The translations under genes and the position numbers were made by a program. The notes beneath the pieces were generated by a model, which made no database searches, was not told where the DNA came from, and saw only the letters and a program-made list of their open reading frames with translations. DNA of 64,000 bases from Maea johnstoni (lineage: Eukaryota; Annelida; Polychaeta; Spionida; Magelonidae), in assembly GCA_963942565.1 (NCBI GenBank), contig OZ012685.1, positions 40,364,940 through 40,428,939 on the forward strand, read 5' to 3'. Shown here piece after piece: positions 11,625 to 23,682 of the stretch (positions within the stretch are counted from its first letter, which is position 1; each line of letters opens with the position of its first letter).

Positions 11625-11778
11625 TCATCTGTAGTACATTTGAGGCTGCGGAGCAAAGGCCTCTTCAGGGTTTGGCATTGGATACCCTGTACCCCCAGTA
11701 CTTCCTTGATAGTTGGGAGAAAACGCGGTAGGTGGCTGAAAGCTCTGAGGTGGCATGGCTGGGGCAGCGCTCTTTGAT
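11625..11778 (-). CDS. Copy A tail exon (cytoplasmic, Pro-rich)
   Basis: Following acceptor TTACTTCAG, the exon encodes [16 protein letters not shown], then [12 protein letters not shown] and PNPEEAF, ending QMYYR and TGA at 11625. It is rich in Pro, Gln and Gly, with Tyr residues that could be phosphorylated or bind WW-type modules (inference). Copy B has the identical peptide. Confidence 0.85.
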
Positions 11779-14700
11779 CTGAAGTAATAAGCATCAGAAA
11801 TGAATAGATAAAAATGTTGATACAATAACAATTATCCCTGAAATATTTTAGATATCAAACATATTTCTGAGATTTTTTGTAATTTTTTGACAACTGAATA
11901 GAATAGGTTAACATTGTATTTGAATGGCAATTCGATTCTTTGATGTGATCTAATACCTGTGTAGACGTTATTTTTCTACAACTACACATACTCCCAAAAC
12001 ACGATGTCACGTACTTAGAAATAAAGTTCGAAAGAAACATGATATGGAGATCGATTTTTGATATGCTTAATTGGACTGTAAGTACTTATAATATGCCAGT
12101 GGTTGTAAAACACTCGTGGATTACATGCCAAAACAATAAGCCAAGCATATCAATGATACACGTATCCTTCGAAACAAAGGTACGTTCAGTTGTGAGGTCA
12201 TCCATGCACCCATGCCCAGGAAAATGGGTTGCAATCAGGTGTGCGGTCGTTTATTATGACCGGGCTGGCCATGCATGTTAGAGCAGGAATTAAATGCTGG
12301 TCTTGTATAAACACATGCCCATGTGGTCACAGCTAAAGATAACTCTAGTACGCAGTCAGGTGGCTACGAGCATAAATGCTTAATCATCTAAAATATGTTT
12401 CAGAATTCCTGGTCAAGAAATGGAATCGTTTTTTCAATTTGTATAAGAGCATGTTTATGGTCCCGAAACGAATGGGTTAAATGACTATACTTACGAGACA
12501 ACGAGGTAAGCAATACCAGCCAATAGGAGGACCGCAGCAACGCCTCCTACAGCGCCCCCTATTATCTTGCCAAGGTTTTCATCTGAAACGCTCTCTGAAG
12601 GTAAAAAGAAACATTTACACACGGCACACAGCTGCACCTTATCGACAAACCATGATTACCCAGTGGTCCCTGGAGAAGAAAAACTACCTCCACGTCACTG
12701 GCAACATTCTCACAATACTTGAGCCACATTCATTCTCTACTTAAATCAATCGATGAAGTGTTTATATCAAATTCTGTTCAATGAGATATTGGCCTACCGT
12801 GTAGAATACAGCAAAACTTATGAAAGGGATTTTACTATGCATCTACCGATGGATAAACAGAATTTTGTTGTCACGTAAATTGAATCATATTCTAGAAAAA
12901 GGGGAAAATTTGTTCCTCGTAACTTTCCCACATGCAGTGGTAAGAGACATCAGCACTATGATCACTAGACTATTGGGCCGGACCTCAAACATTGTGAAAT
13001 CAGTCAACTATTCATTTAAAGAGTGACTCTTATCTGGTTTATCAGGTTGTAGTGAGAGACAGAGAGTAGTCGATGATATCACCTTAGACCGCTCAGCCAT
13101 CAGAGCAGACCCCGAGCATCACTTACCAGTTTGGTCACATCTGTTGCCTTGGTATCCTGTTTTGCATTCACAGCCTGTCCCTCGTTTACATGTCCCATGT
13201 TTGCAGTAATCTTTTACATCACAGATATCTGCCACGAAGAAAATATTGTCAATAAAAAGTTTATGTTGTAAGGACAGTGTTGTTACATCCCTATTATTGC
13301 CAATGTATTTGATGCAGTAAGACCTAGCCTTTTACATACATAAAGGCTAGGAAAATACGTGTTGTTACTTTTTAGATTAGAAATTCACGAGGATATAACC
13401 TAATGGAAAGTATATTTTATCTCTTTATCTTGATTCATCATTTGACCAAGTGAAAGAGTAATTAAGTATGTTTTAAAAAAATCATCAATATTAAGAGGAA
13501 CTCTCAAACATGAATGGGTTGACTTATTCCGACCAACTACTTATACTGATCAACTAGCAGACAGTATGCATGTATGCATATATAAAACATTGTTCACTGA
13601 TCATTACACAAGTATAGTGCAGCAGTAGTAAACGCGGCCGAGTAAATATGTCATACCTACAGTACACTACAAATTTACTCACCTTTGCAATCGGACTTGG
13701 AGTTGCTTCCTTCCTTATCTGTGAACTTGCCATTGTCACATTTTTGGCATGTAGTTTGGTCATCTTTGTCATTGTATTCGCCTTGCTCACAGGGAATGCA
13801 GGACCCACTAGATGACTGATATTGGCCTTTCTTACACTTATCTGGAATGTGGATAGTACACAATACTGCAGGATTCACTACACTGCTCGGACATCCATCG
13901 ATGCAGTGGATAATGCATATTTTCAATTATAAAGGTTTGGTAAGTTACGAATCTCAAATGCAACATATAAATTAACAATACTGTTACTTTAATTAATGTT
14001 AGTTATGAGAGAAGGAATTTCTTTTTTACATTTTGCTGGTTGCATTAATGCTATTTAAAATCTACTTTGACCAAGAAAAATCCGTATATCAAAATGTGAA
14101 GAAGATTTTACTGCATCTTTATTTTACAATTTATCTTACAGAGAAAAAGTTACAAAGCAAATGCAATATCTTTTATTTAGTGAGTGCAAGTATTTCCTTA
14201 GTATCGCCCATCTATGAAGAGAGACACATCTAATCATCCATCTTTTCCTAACGCAGATTGATAAAACGATTCATGCTTATCTGTTTCTGTTGAATTGACA
14301 TTTTGTTGTGGCAAAAGGTAAAATAGTATGAAACGCTTAAAGATAATCAAATGCATCTTCAGGAGTAGAATGGCTCCATGTGCAGAGCAGGGACTTAGCC
14401 AGGATTTTCATAACAGGGTGTCCAAATTGGGATTTCAAGAATTTAGGGTGTCCAAAATCCCTGATTGAAAAAGAAAAAATCATTACATTGATTATGTAAA
14501 TTAACAAATAAAGTAATTATATGCTTAATTCTTCAAGAAATGTCTTTGTTATTACTTTGTAGTTAAACTTTCTACAAATTGAACTTGGACTTGGTATTTA
14601 TAAAAAAAACACAGACCCACATCTAGGGTGTCTTTTTACCTGAAATCAGGTATTCATCATGAACCAGGAAGTCCAAAAGACACCCAGACATCCTGCTGGC

Positions 14701-15523
14701 TAAGACCCTGGTGCAGAGATTACTTACCTATACTACAATCCACACTGCTCGTCGATCCCGTGCTCCGTGTTGTTTTATCATTTGAGCACTTCGTACATGT
14801 GTTCTCAGATGACGCTGCCTTATCACGGTAAGACCCAATTGGACAAAACTCACAACTCTTAGTTGCAATATTCAAAATAGAACCGGACTTACAGTCGGCT
14901 GAAATGAAAATTGACGCCAATATTAGCCTTTTCTAATAGATATTGCGTGCTGACAGCTTCAGACAAAGTGAGTAAATTAGCAATTTCAAAGTACCGCACA
15001 AACATTTCCAGTACTGTAGCTGAATATGCGTACCATCCTTAACTTTAAAATTAGAAAAATGTATTACTCTGAACAAATGCGACTGGTATGTAATTCAGTT
15101 AAAGATAAAAATACCAATTACTGACCAAATATGTATGATGCGTTCCTAGTGATACAAGCATAATTTTACGAATACTTTTCAAATCACCAAAGCGTTTTTT
15201 TTCTGTTATGGCAGTAGTCCACTATTCCTTTGTTGACTGGAATCCTGAGACACTCACTCGAAATGATAAAATTCTGAGCGGCTTCAGAAAAAAGTTTTAA
15301 AATATTCAAGTAGCAGTGAACACAATTCTTCATGATATCTGTAATATACAGTCACACTATTTGAATGTAGTTCCTTAACTATTGTCAATTTCTTCTTCTT
15401 CTTCTTGTATATAACAACTGGTACTGGCCAGAAACCTGTGGTATAATATTTTGGAGCTTGTGGTGGTGGTTGTTGCGATAGCCCATGTTTGAAACGATTT
15501 ATTTTTCCATTTAGTTGATGATG

Positions 15524-15575
<52 letters not shown>

Positions 15576-18500
15576 TGATAATAATAATGATAATAATGAT
15601 AATAATAATAATAATAACAATAATGATAAAAATAATAATGATAATAATATACCAATATCTTAGCCTACTTACGTAGACAATCACTTGACTGTTTACTCCC
15701 TTCTTGCAGTGTTGTTGTTCCTGATGGACATTGGTCACACGTAGTCATTCCTTCTTTAGCCTGGTATGTTCCTTTCTTACAGTTCTTACAAGTAGATCCC
15801 TCCTTGAACCGTCCTGCGCTGCACTTCACTAAACAAAATGAAAGTATGTAAGACATCTCTTTAAGAACTGACACTAGTAAAACCGAGAAATGCAATGTAT
15901 CACAAACCTCTCTAACTTGGGCTTTGCCTACGTGATGGTGGTGTCCAGAAAGGGCCATGATAAAAGTATAAATCATTTCTTGTCGTCATAGCTAGCATCC
16001 AAGTAAACTGAGAGGTCTGACCGGATGCCACAAACTGACCTATATAGATGTAGCCTTGCCTATGCTGTTATAGCCATTGGGCTATATTCTAGACAAAGCC
16101 AACGTATGCATGTCTACACCTTGGGCACTGGTATGATGTTTGGAAAAGTCAAACTAGCCATCTATGCTCAATGGTTAAAAGACTGAAACATACTGATACC
16201 CCGGGATATATGTATTCATTTGTTATTAGTACTCAGGAGGACCCTTGAAATGAATACAAAGACAATGGGGTTACGATTGTTTTTTACATATTTTTGCAGT
16301 CTTGGGCTTGAATGATAAAACGGGTTTATACATTCAGATCTGATTATGCCACCACCTATCAAGAGATACTCCCGATCGAAAAAGACGGGTAAAACAATCA
16401 TAAACACCACAAGTGCCAAAAAAATATCCTGAGTGTTGTCTTTCATAGATGTTTGACAACACATACTCTGTTATACCCTAGTAAGTGTGAGGCTATCTGT
16501 TATTTGAATTGTATTTTTCTTGGATCCGCCGAACTGAAATAAACCTATCTGATGGGAAAAATCACTGTTAATTTTGAGTTCTTGATTTCCCAACTTAAAA
16601 GTAACTGATGAGGAATGTATAAGTGAGATTTTTGATTAAATAGATAAAACAATAGTTTAATGTCAATACATTTAGAACAGGTATTAGATGTCTTTACTGT
16701 ATGCCACATGGTAACAATAAAAGAAATAGCTTCTTTGAACATTTGCCACGATTTTCTAAAGATAGAAATACCATATCAAACCTATTAAGCCACATATAAA
16801 GTACATAGTTTTTTCTGTTCGTTTGTAAACAATCCAATGGAAAATAAATAGATTGATTATAAAGTACCTACCTATTGTGCACTCTGTTACCAGTTTTGAT
16901 CCAACCTTTTCATTCACTTTTTCAGGTGGGCATTCAGTACAAGGAGCAACACCTCCTTGGGTTTTGTATTTGCCAATAGGGCAGTCTTGACAATCGGTCT
17001 TGGCTTGGTTGGTCTCCTTGCCTGCCACACAATCCCCTATTAAGTAATAAAACATATTTCTAAATGTAAATGTAAAAAATGTAATCTTTATTTTAAGTCG
17101 GTATATCAATTACAAGAAACACGAGCTTCTAAAGCTCTTGGCCGACTGGAGCGACGGCTTACAGTGCCCTCCGAAGCACTGAAAAGCAGCAAGGAAATAA
17201 ATTTTCTTTTTCTGCGCCCCCACCGGGAATCGAACCCGGGTCGTCTGCGCCAAAGGCAAGCGTGCTAAACACTTGACCAACTCAACTGCTATGCATTTGC
17301 AAAATGGGAAGTCTTCACAACTTTAATTGTCATAGCAAAGCTGCTAAGGCAAGGTCTGTGAGTGTACCTTTTGTTAAAAGCATGAAACTTGGCAGAAGTA
17401 TGCTTCCATATACACTGATGATTTTCAAATATGGATCCATTATGATAAACCTTCATAGGGTATTTTATGAAAATAATTTCTGATTTCTGCCGCAATTTCA
17501 GTGGTAGTTTCCTTTTATTGTTCCACAATGCCCTAAATTAATTACTGAAAAGATGTCATTTCTACGTAAGTCATTCTACAATGATCCCCGGTGAAGCACA
17601 TTACCAACCATGCCTCCCATCTATGCGAAATGTAATTTGGAGTTGACAGAATTAAAAGTTCAGGAGGCTCTGTGCCAGTAAACTGAACTTACAAGAGTTC
17701 TTACCAAGTCCTCTCGGAGCTGCACATTGTCTTGTTATCCATATTTTTGAAAGTAAAGTTTATAATACCACATCAAACATGTTTTCAATTGTTCTAAACT
17801 ACTTCCATCTTCACAAAAAGATAAATACTGCATGTTGTACTTTCAGCCAGTTACTATCATCTGACCTACTGTGCCATGTACAGTACAGACATTTAATTCC
17901 TGCACCAATCGACCGGACGTCTGCCAGTGCCTGGTTGTACAAACACACATAGATAACATGTATAAAAATAGGCCAAGCTCATTAATGACCCACGTACCTT
18001 GCGAATCAAGGCTACGGCTAGTTGTGAGGTCATCCATGTATCCATGTGCAGGGAAATTGATGGCAATCAGGCGTGCGGTTGTGTATTATGCCCAGGCATT
18101 TAGTGCAGGAATTAAATGTCGGCACTGTATTTGAATTTGACAATTCCCAATAACCAATCATTCCTCTGTAGTGTTGCATCATTGCACTTTACTTAAAACT
18201 GTACCAAACAAGTCATATAGAAATATTTGAGAGCAGTTATGATTATATCCTTCTCCATCGTTATGTTCCTCTCTAAACACGAATAAGAACCCAGATATAA
18301 AAGTCCACAAAACCCAAAGTTGTTTGTGTAGTACTGGAATTTGTGATATAATCTATTTTTGTCATAGATTTGATAAGATATACCTACTTTGACAGTCTTC
18401 CTTACTCTTACTCCCTTCATTAACAGTAGTGGTATCAGTGGTACATTTAGTGCAAGCGTCCTGCCAGGGTTTGTCCTGGTAAAAACCTTTCGCACATTTT

Positions 18501-20142
18501 TTACATGCATTGGTTGCTGCGTCTCTATAATTTCCAACGTCACATGCAGCTGCAAAATACAATGGATACGATTGGTATTGCTTTGAAAGTATATCAAAAT
18601 CCATATATCAAAGACATTTTATTTCACAGTAATTAATCAGTTACCTGCCAGCAACAAGCAATGGATGATTTGCCAAGGAATGGCGGATGCATGGCAAAAT
18701 AATTAGGCACACATACTATTTCATGACCTACTATTCCATGACTTACTTAGTTGTGTGCTTATCCCATTAACACTCAGAGCGGCCAAAAGAGGCCTGACGA
18801 TTTTGGAAATATTTTCCTTACAAAAGCATTTTTTTTTAAATATTTGAAGGAGAAATGTTGATCAGAAGATAAACAACAACTCTCCTTGAACTACTTCACA
18901 AACTTTTGCTTTATTCCCAAGTTATTTCCGAAAGTATGAAAGTAGCAGACGATACTTCAAGAGGAACTCTTGAGTGTGAATGGGTTATATTACAAATGTT
19001 CATAAAAATACAATCTCATTAAGGCCTGTGCATCTTAAAAGCACACAGTCTGACAACATTGAACATAACCCTTAAATATTATATTTTTTGAAAAAAGAAA
19101 GGGATTGCTAAACCTATGTAAAACATCAATTTCAAGTAATTCCAAAGTATTGTTTTGTTTTCAGGATAAATCCATTCTTGTCAGATCATGTGTAATTTCT
19201 TCGTGCAAATGAGGTGCCCACCTTGACTGCATTCTGTGTTCTTTTTAGCTCCCTCTTTTTCAGCCACCTTGCCTGTTGGGCACGCCTTGCAGGTACCGAA
19301 CTTTGACGTGGCTCCTTCGTCATTATCCTTGTACTTATCCCGTTTGCAATTAACGCATTTGTCACTTTCCAATTGCTGCCCGGAGGGACAGAATCCTAAA
19401 AGCATATGGACAACCAGTCAGTATGTGGATTGCAATCATGTAACGGTGTATAAGGTAACAAAAGGAATTGTAAATAATAAAATAGTAACAACTACTTGTA
19501 ATTGAGAAATGTAACAAATTAACTTTTAGATGTGTACATACAAAATGTAAAAGCATTAAAAACCAATTTCATTATTGAAAAACAACTCTTTTATGTTCTC
19601 ACTGTGTATTCACCTTTCGGTTCGTAAGTGTTCAGCATTGAGGTTCCCCATTCATATTAGTACAATTGTGTTATTCAATGAAATAACATGATTCATTATA
19701 GCCTCGGTGTCATATAAAGATTGTCAAGCACCAATTAAAATCATATATATTATTTGATAGAGTGAATATGGCGCAATGGAGATTTAATTACTATTAATGG
19801 AAAGGCTAAAGATGTACATATTATTTAACAATTCAGAAACATATCTTAATGCACATAGAATACATACTACTACATATAAGGTACGAACTATGTGATGAGG
19901 TTTTGTGTAAATAAAGTAATGTATGCATTTCCAAACATTTAATCATTTAAATTTACTAAGTGTTCCATAATAAGAGTTTAATTTTCTCATGCTACTACGA
20001 ATGAAAATGGTGTCTTAGGCAAACAATAGCCCTTGCTGCTACTATTACTATTACTACAAAAACTACTTATACTGTTACTACTACTTTTACTATTATTAAT
20101 AGTTACTACTACTAAAACAACAACAACAATAATAATAATGAT

Positions 20143-20182
<40 letters not shown>

Positions 20183-21002
20183 TTAATAAAACGATGTTGT
20201 TCATATTACAACGTATGATGCCTCTTTATCTACTACACACCACAAAAAAGATTAGATATGTAAATCTGAACATACGCTTGCAGTCCGTTTTTAGTTTGCT
20301 CTTTGCAGCTGCTGTACCATATCCAGTCTGACATGGGACACATTTATCAGTTTCCAAAGGAAGTTCCTTCGTTTGGTATTTATCTACAGGACAGTCTTTG
20401 CATTTCTTCTTGTCCGTGGCATCTATTTCTTGCCCGGCAGTACATTTGCCTTGATAAATAGAAATGAAGCCCATGAAGCAATGGATTGGAGAGAGAACAA
20501 TTTTGAGTTACGTAAAGACATAACGATATCTGGAAACTTGACACTATAAATTGCATTTACATCACGCTATATAGAATACGCATTACTAGTATATAGAAAT
20601 AAGGATACTAAATAGATATATAAAAAGATAATAATAATAATACTTATAATGATAATAATAATGATAATGATAACAATAATAAAAGCAATGATAAAAGTAG
20701 TAATAATAGGATTAAAATAATAAATCCATATAATATCTATGATGATGATGCAAAAGGGATATGTTGATGAGGAAAACGAAGATAGACGATAATATTTTCA
20801 TTTATGACCGACTTACCAATGTTGCAATCAGTAGCAAGTTTGGATTCTTCGCCCGAAGTCGTAAGTGTGGCTGGACATTCAGTGCACGCCTTAAACCGGT
20901 CAGCCTTTGCCTTGTCAATCTTGAACTTTCCGCGTGGACATTTATTGCACACCCTGACATTCGGATCTTTCTTGTCGAGTTCCTGACCAGCTGGACAGAA
21001 GA
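11625..21002 (-). CDS. GCC2/GCC3 (Ephrin_rec_like) repeat single-pass receptor, copy A
   Basis: Eleven coding exons are supported (20817-21002, 20276-20449, 19222-19395, 18388-18549, 16872-17036, 15673-15828, 14728-14898, 13683-13841, 13127-13228, 12495-12594, 11625-11778). Eight encode one cysteine-rich repeat each (CxxG...C..C..G.Y....C..C..G......C), then come one EGF domain, one transmembrane helix and a Pro-rich tail of 51 residues. All junctions are phase 1 except the last (phase 2), with GT/AG sites. Such repeats occur in extracellular parts of SCUBE-like, SVEP1-like and Ephrin-receptor proteins, so this is probably a cell-surface adhesion or receptor protein, ligand unknown. No signal peptide exon is visible; the 5' end is incomplete and may include exons at 48.4-50.2 kb. 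Confidence 0.85.
12081..12305. mobile_element. TA-targeting MITE, ACATTTAATTCCTGCA family (copy A intron)
   Basis: The right end GAGCAGGAATTAAATGCTGG followed by TCTTG|TA and the interior GAGGTCATCCATGCACCCAT match the element at 17881-18127. The left terminus is decayed. It is shared with copy B (55429-55653), so it predates the duplication. Confidence 0.7.
12495..12594 (-). CDS. Copy A transmembrane exon
   Basis: Between acceptor ACCTTCAG and donor TCTC|GTAAGTA the exon encodes [10 protein letters not shown], then a helix [20 protein letters not shown] and LVVS. Small-residue GxxxG-like spacing (GGAVGG) could favour helix pairing. The 5' side joins the EGF exon in phase 1; the 3' side is phase 2 into the tail exon. 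Confidence 0.9.
13127..13228 (-). CDS. Copy A EGF-like exon
   Basis: The exon encodes [16 protein letters not shown] followed by [17 protein letters not shown]. The six cysteines have EGF spacing (C-x5-C-x3-C-x5-C-x-C-x7-C as read) and the usual GYxGxxC ending. No calcium-binding D/N-x-D/N-E signature is obvious. It sits between the last cysteine-rich repeat and the membrane helix. Confidence 0.9.
13683..13841 (-). CDS. Copy A cysteine-rich repeat exon (8th from top, membrane-proximal)
   Basis: It encodes [18 protein letters not shown], then [17 protein letters not shown] and [18 protein letters not shown]. The pattern CxxGxY...C..C..G.Y......C..C..G.......C is that of the GCC2/GCC3 (Ephrin_rec_like) family. 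Donor CAAAG|GTGAGT; identical peptide in copy B. Confidence 0.9.
14388..14710. mobile_element. hAT-type MITE with 8-bp target duplication (copy A intron)
   Basis: The termini are CAGGGACTTAGCCAGGAT and the complement of GCTGGCTAAGACCCTG, flanked by the exact 8-bp duplication GTGCAGAG (14380-14387 and 14711-14718). CAGGG ends with an 8-bp duplication are diagnostic of hAT transposons. It is non-coding and shared with copy B (57719-58031). A relative lies at 33948-34247. Confidence 0.9.
14728..14898 (-). CDS. Copy A cysteine-rich repeat exon (7th)
   Basis: It encodes [34 protein letters not shown] and [20 protein letters not shown]. Donor GTATAG|GTAAGTA. Copy B has one change (GSYRD to GTYRD) and a transposon seven bases into the following intron. 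Confidence 0.9.
15673..15828 (-). CDS. Copy A cysteine-rich repeat exon (6th)
   Basis: It encodes [34 protein letters not shown] and [17 protein letters not shown]. Acceptor TTGTTTAG, donor TAC|GTAAGT. The peptide is identical in copy B. A (TAA)n microsatellite lies directly downstream at 15525-15655. Confidence 0.9.
16872..17036 (-). CDS. Copy A cysteine-rich repeat exon (5th)
   Basis: It encodes [36 protein letters not shown] and [17 protein letters not shown]. Acceptor CTTAATAG, donor AATAG|GTAGGT. The peptide is identical in copy B. Confidence 0.9.
17061..17288 (-). mobile_element. tRNA-derived SINE, present only in copy A
   Basis: On the minus strand the head has a box A-like TGGTCAAGTGTTTAGC and a perfect box B GGTTCGATTCC (17226-17236), followed by a body with CCAGTCGGCCAAGAGC and an A/T-rich tail. 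The anticodon arm does not pair well, so it is not a working tRNA. Copy B (about 60612-60618) is the empty site, so the insertion postdates the split of the copies or haplotypes. Confidence 0.8.
17881..18127. mobile_element. TA-targeting MITE, ACATTTAATTCCTGCA family (best-kept, copy A)
   Basis: Left end CAGTACAGACATTTAATTCC and right end complementary to CAGTGCCGACATTTAATTCC (two mismatches), both flanked by TA. 247 bp, non-coding. CAGT termini with a TA target fit the Tc1/mariner superfamily. The same element lies in copy B at 61305-61551. Confidence 0.88.
18388..18549 (-). CDS. Copy A cysteine-rich repeat exon (4th)
   Basis: It encodes [36 protein letters not shown] and [17 protein letters not shown]. 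Acceptor TTTTGCAG, donor CAAA|GTAGGT. Copy B differs at one residue (KKCAKG to KKCVKG). Confidence 0.9.
18763..18984. mobile_element. piggyBac-like MITE with TTAT duplication (copy A intron)
   Basis: Ends are CCCATTAACACTCAGAG and the complement of CCCATTCACACTCAAGAG, with TTAT on both sides. The CCC start and TTAA-like target resemble piggyBac relatives. 222 bp, non-coding; same length in copy B (62187-62408). A half-copy end is visible near 13492-13522. Confidence 0.65.
19222..19395 (-). CDS. Copy A cysteine-rich repeat exon (3rd)
   Basis: It encodes [36 protein letters not shown] and [20 protein letters not shown]. Acceptor GCTTTTAG, donor CAAG|GTGGGC. Copy B has GKVSEKEG and an AAG acceptor instead of TAG. 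Confidence 0.9.
20120..20180. repeat. (TAA)n microsatellite in copy A intron
   Basis: An AATAATAAT tract lies between repeat exons 2 and 3, adjoining a CTA/CTTA-rich stretch at 20034-20100. The matching tract in copy B is at 63553-63607 and is purer and differently sized. Confidence 0.9.
20276..20449 (-). CDS. Copy A cysteine-rich repeat exon (2nd)
   Basis: It encodes [37 protein letters not shown] and [20 protein letters not shown]. Acceptor TTTATCAAG, donor AAGC|GTATGT. Copy B differs by Q to E in VPCQTG. Confidence 0.9.
20817..21002 (-). CDS. Copy A cysteine-rich repeat exon (1st before the 27-kb intron)
   Basis: It encodes [37 protein letters not shown] and [18 protein letters not shown], ending ATDCNI. 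Acceptor GCTTTTAG, donor CATTG|GTAAGT. The matching exon of copy B lies outside the window. It is followed upstream by a 27.4-kb repeat-filled intron. Confidence 0.88.
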
Positions 21003-21050
21003 CTAAAAGCAAGAGGTCAAGACATCTTATATCCAGTTGGAAAGGGCCAG

Positions 21051-21629
<579 letters not shown>

Positions 21630-21975
21630 ATGGTTATTGGAAATCAATATTCTGAGGCCTTTCTCTTGTTCTGGTGTTGCTATTAACAAGCCTCAAACAG
21701 TAAAAAGTTTGAGTGGTGGTTTGTTTGTTTGTACTCCAGGGGTATCACTGAGTTACAAGGGTGTGGTAATTTTATTTATGACAATGAAGTTCTCTATATG
21801 GATCCACCTTTCAACGCTTAGTATGGCTTTTGCGGTTAATTTGTAAATATGTGGTCATTTTGAGATTTTGCATATGCTTAAGCCTACAGTACGGACATTT
21901 AATTACGTATATAAACCAGCGGGACCTCCGGGCAGATTTCATGCCCAGGCATGCGATCGCCGTTCGGCCGTCTGG

Positions 21976-22039
21976 GTGTCAATTCACCCGGGCAAGCCGG
22001 GCGTCTAAGGACGCCCGGCTTGCCCGAGTGTATTGACAC
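21976..22039. repeat. 64-base hairpin in the left end of the 25-kb block
   Basis: Arms of 30 bases starting GTGTCAATTCACCCGGGCAA pair with two mismatches around a four-base loop. The right end of the block has a smaller perfect hairpin (CGTCCGAGTGC and its complement, about 47186-47213). Confidence 0.9.
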
Positions 22040-22633
22040 AGCGACCGGGAGGCTCAGCACTGCTAGCCGGCTCAGGTATACGGGTTGTGATACCTAACAA
22101 TTTAGTTCCTATAGCAATCCGGCAGATGGCGCCACGCGGGGCGCTGCATGAAGAAACTTAAGTCAGAACTTAGCTAAGACGTCTTTTGTCTTAGCTAAAA
22201 CTGATTTCGGACTTATCTAAGTTTAAGACTTTGTGGATTGCACAGAGATCCTTAAGTCAAGTGCGAAATATAAGACTTTTCTTTAGTCTTAGACGAATTT
22301 TTATTGTTGTAGGGGGCCCTAGAAATATATGCGCATGCGTGGTATCCCCTACGTTCTATATCCGGTCGTAGCATGTGTTTTTGGCTGTGGTTTGTGTTTA
22401 TCTACTAAATAAACATCTAGCCATATTTTTTAATGATTCCAAGCTATGGACGCTGGACAAAATGGAAGGATATTCGTAAGGGCATGTTCTGATTATTCCA
22501 TTCGTTTGCTTGGGTGAATAAACCATCCAAACATGCTGTGCTTTCGAGTGAAACACATTTTCATACAACTTTACAAGACATGTTTTTAGTGGTATAATTG
22601 TGAATATCCAGACGGTGGTCTAGTTCTAAATAT

Positions 22634-23004
22634 CAGGGGTGTTCAACTGTCGCACCAGCGTGCAACAAGGGTTTCAATACGTGCGACAAACCAGCAACTT
22701 AAAGCACTGTTTATTTGGGAAATGTGTCGCAAACTAAGCTTATATATTTCATGAATTATTATTTACTCAAATTGTATATAGAAACCGTGAACTCCATTTT
22801 AACTTTAATGATACTGGCTATTGATTTGTCTTGGTCTTAACTACTGCAATTAGAATTAGGGCTAATATACATGGAGTGAAGCAGTGCCACCAGGTGACAG
22901 TATTCACAGCTATTACCAAAACCATGGTCACCAGAAATTGCTTTGCTCCATTGCTCCAAGTCTTCTTGACTTAGCTCTGGGACTAAAATATTTGGACACC
23001 CCTG
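22634..23004. mobile_element. hAT-like MITE, CAGGGGTGTTCAA ends
   Basis: CAGGGGTGTTCAA at the left and its near complement TTGGACACCCCTG at the right bound 371 bp. Target duplications are imperfect (ATAT-rich on both sides). Non-coding. Confidence 0.7.
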
Positions 23005-23229
23005 AATATTAAGTTCTCTTTAAGGTGATGGGTACCATTGCAAGCCAGTTAAAAGCCCTGTCCCAAAACACACCTCAAAGCAGCATAATCCTATAACTAG
23101 GTGTATCTCCAGGTTCCTGAGTGTTATCAGGTAGAGCATATCATCGCCACCTGTCATTATTCAATCCATATTCTGTGTTATTTGAAAATTTACAACTTTT
23201 CTTTCAAATGACTTATTCTCATTAATTAC

Positions 23230-23682
23230 GCAGGTGATGGTTAATGTAGGTTCACAGATACCTTAGGGATGTCATTGACTATGCCCAATAAGAAGTAAAT
23301 TTTTGATTCCTTACTGCTAAAGACTTACGGGCCATAACATTTGAAAATTTTAGTTAAATGTCTTGTGTGTGGAGACTATAATCCAGCAAGGACAGGCGTC
23401 GCTGATCCCATGCGGGCTTGGAACAAAAGACAGTCGTTCAGTGACACACCTCAATGGTCGCACGTCACTGTCAGGGCAATGCCAAGAGTCGGGCATGCTA
23501 TAAATAGTTGAGAACCTTTCTATCTGCTCAAACTAAATGCACTTGGTGTCAAAATTTCTCACTATTTTCAATGTTATGGCCTGTAAAAATCTTCAGCCGT
23601 AAAAAATCAAAAAATACTTTTTATTGGGCATAGTAAATGATATCCCTAAAGTAACTCTGAACCTAGAGTAACCATCACCTGC
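23230..23682. repeat. Foldback element with ~125-base arms
   Basis: GCAGGTGATGGTTA at 23230 and its complement TAACCATCACCTGC ending at 23682 open two arms (23230-23353 and 23551-23682). They share TGCCCAATAAGAAGTAA and GGGCCATAACATT in inverted order with some mismatches, around a 197-base centre. Confidence 0.8.

Larger units (their letters stand above)
10161..20566. repeat. Segmental duplication, copy A
   Basis: From TACTCATGCATTAACCC at 10161 the sequence is collinear with copy B (52180-64000). The offset grows from 42,019 at the left end to 43,341 at the tail exon and 43,434 at the right edge because of indels. Left of 10161 and of 52180 the flanks are unrelated. Copy A goes on past 20566, where copy B meets the window edge, so the right breakpoint is unseen. 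Confidence 0.95.

Noticed and set aside
11502-11777. Plus-strand 91-residue frame (also 54843-55118)
   Set aside because: Antisense shadow of the Pro-rich tail exon; its conservation follows from the duplicated minus-strand coding sequence.
15284-15738. Poly-Leu, poly-Tyr and poly-Ile proteins (also at 58848-59299)
   Set aside because: Products of a (TAA)n microsatellite in an intron.
17222-17288. A tRNA gene
   Set aside because: Box A and B are present but the anticodon and acceptor stems do not pair; it is the head of a SINE.
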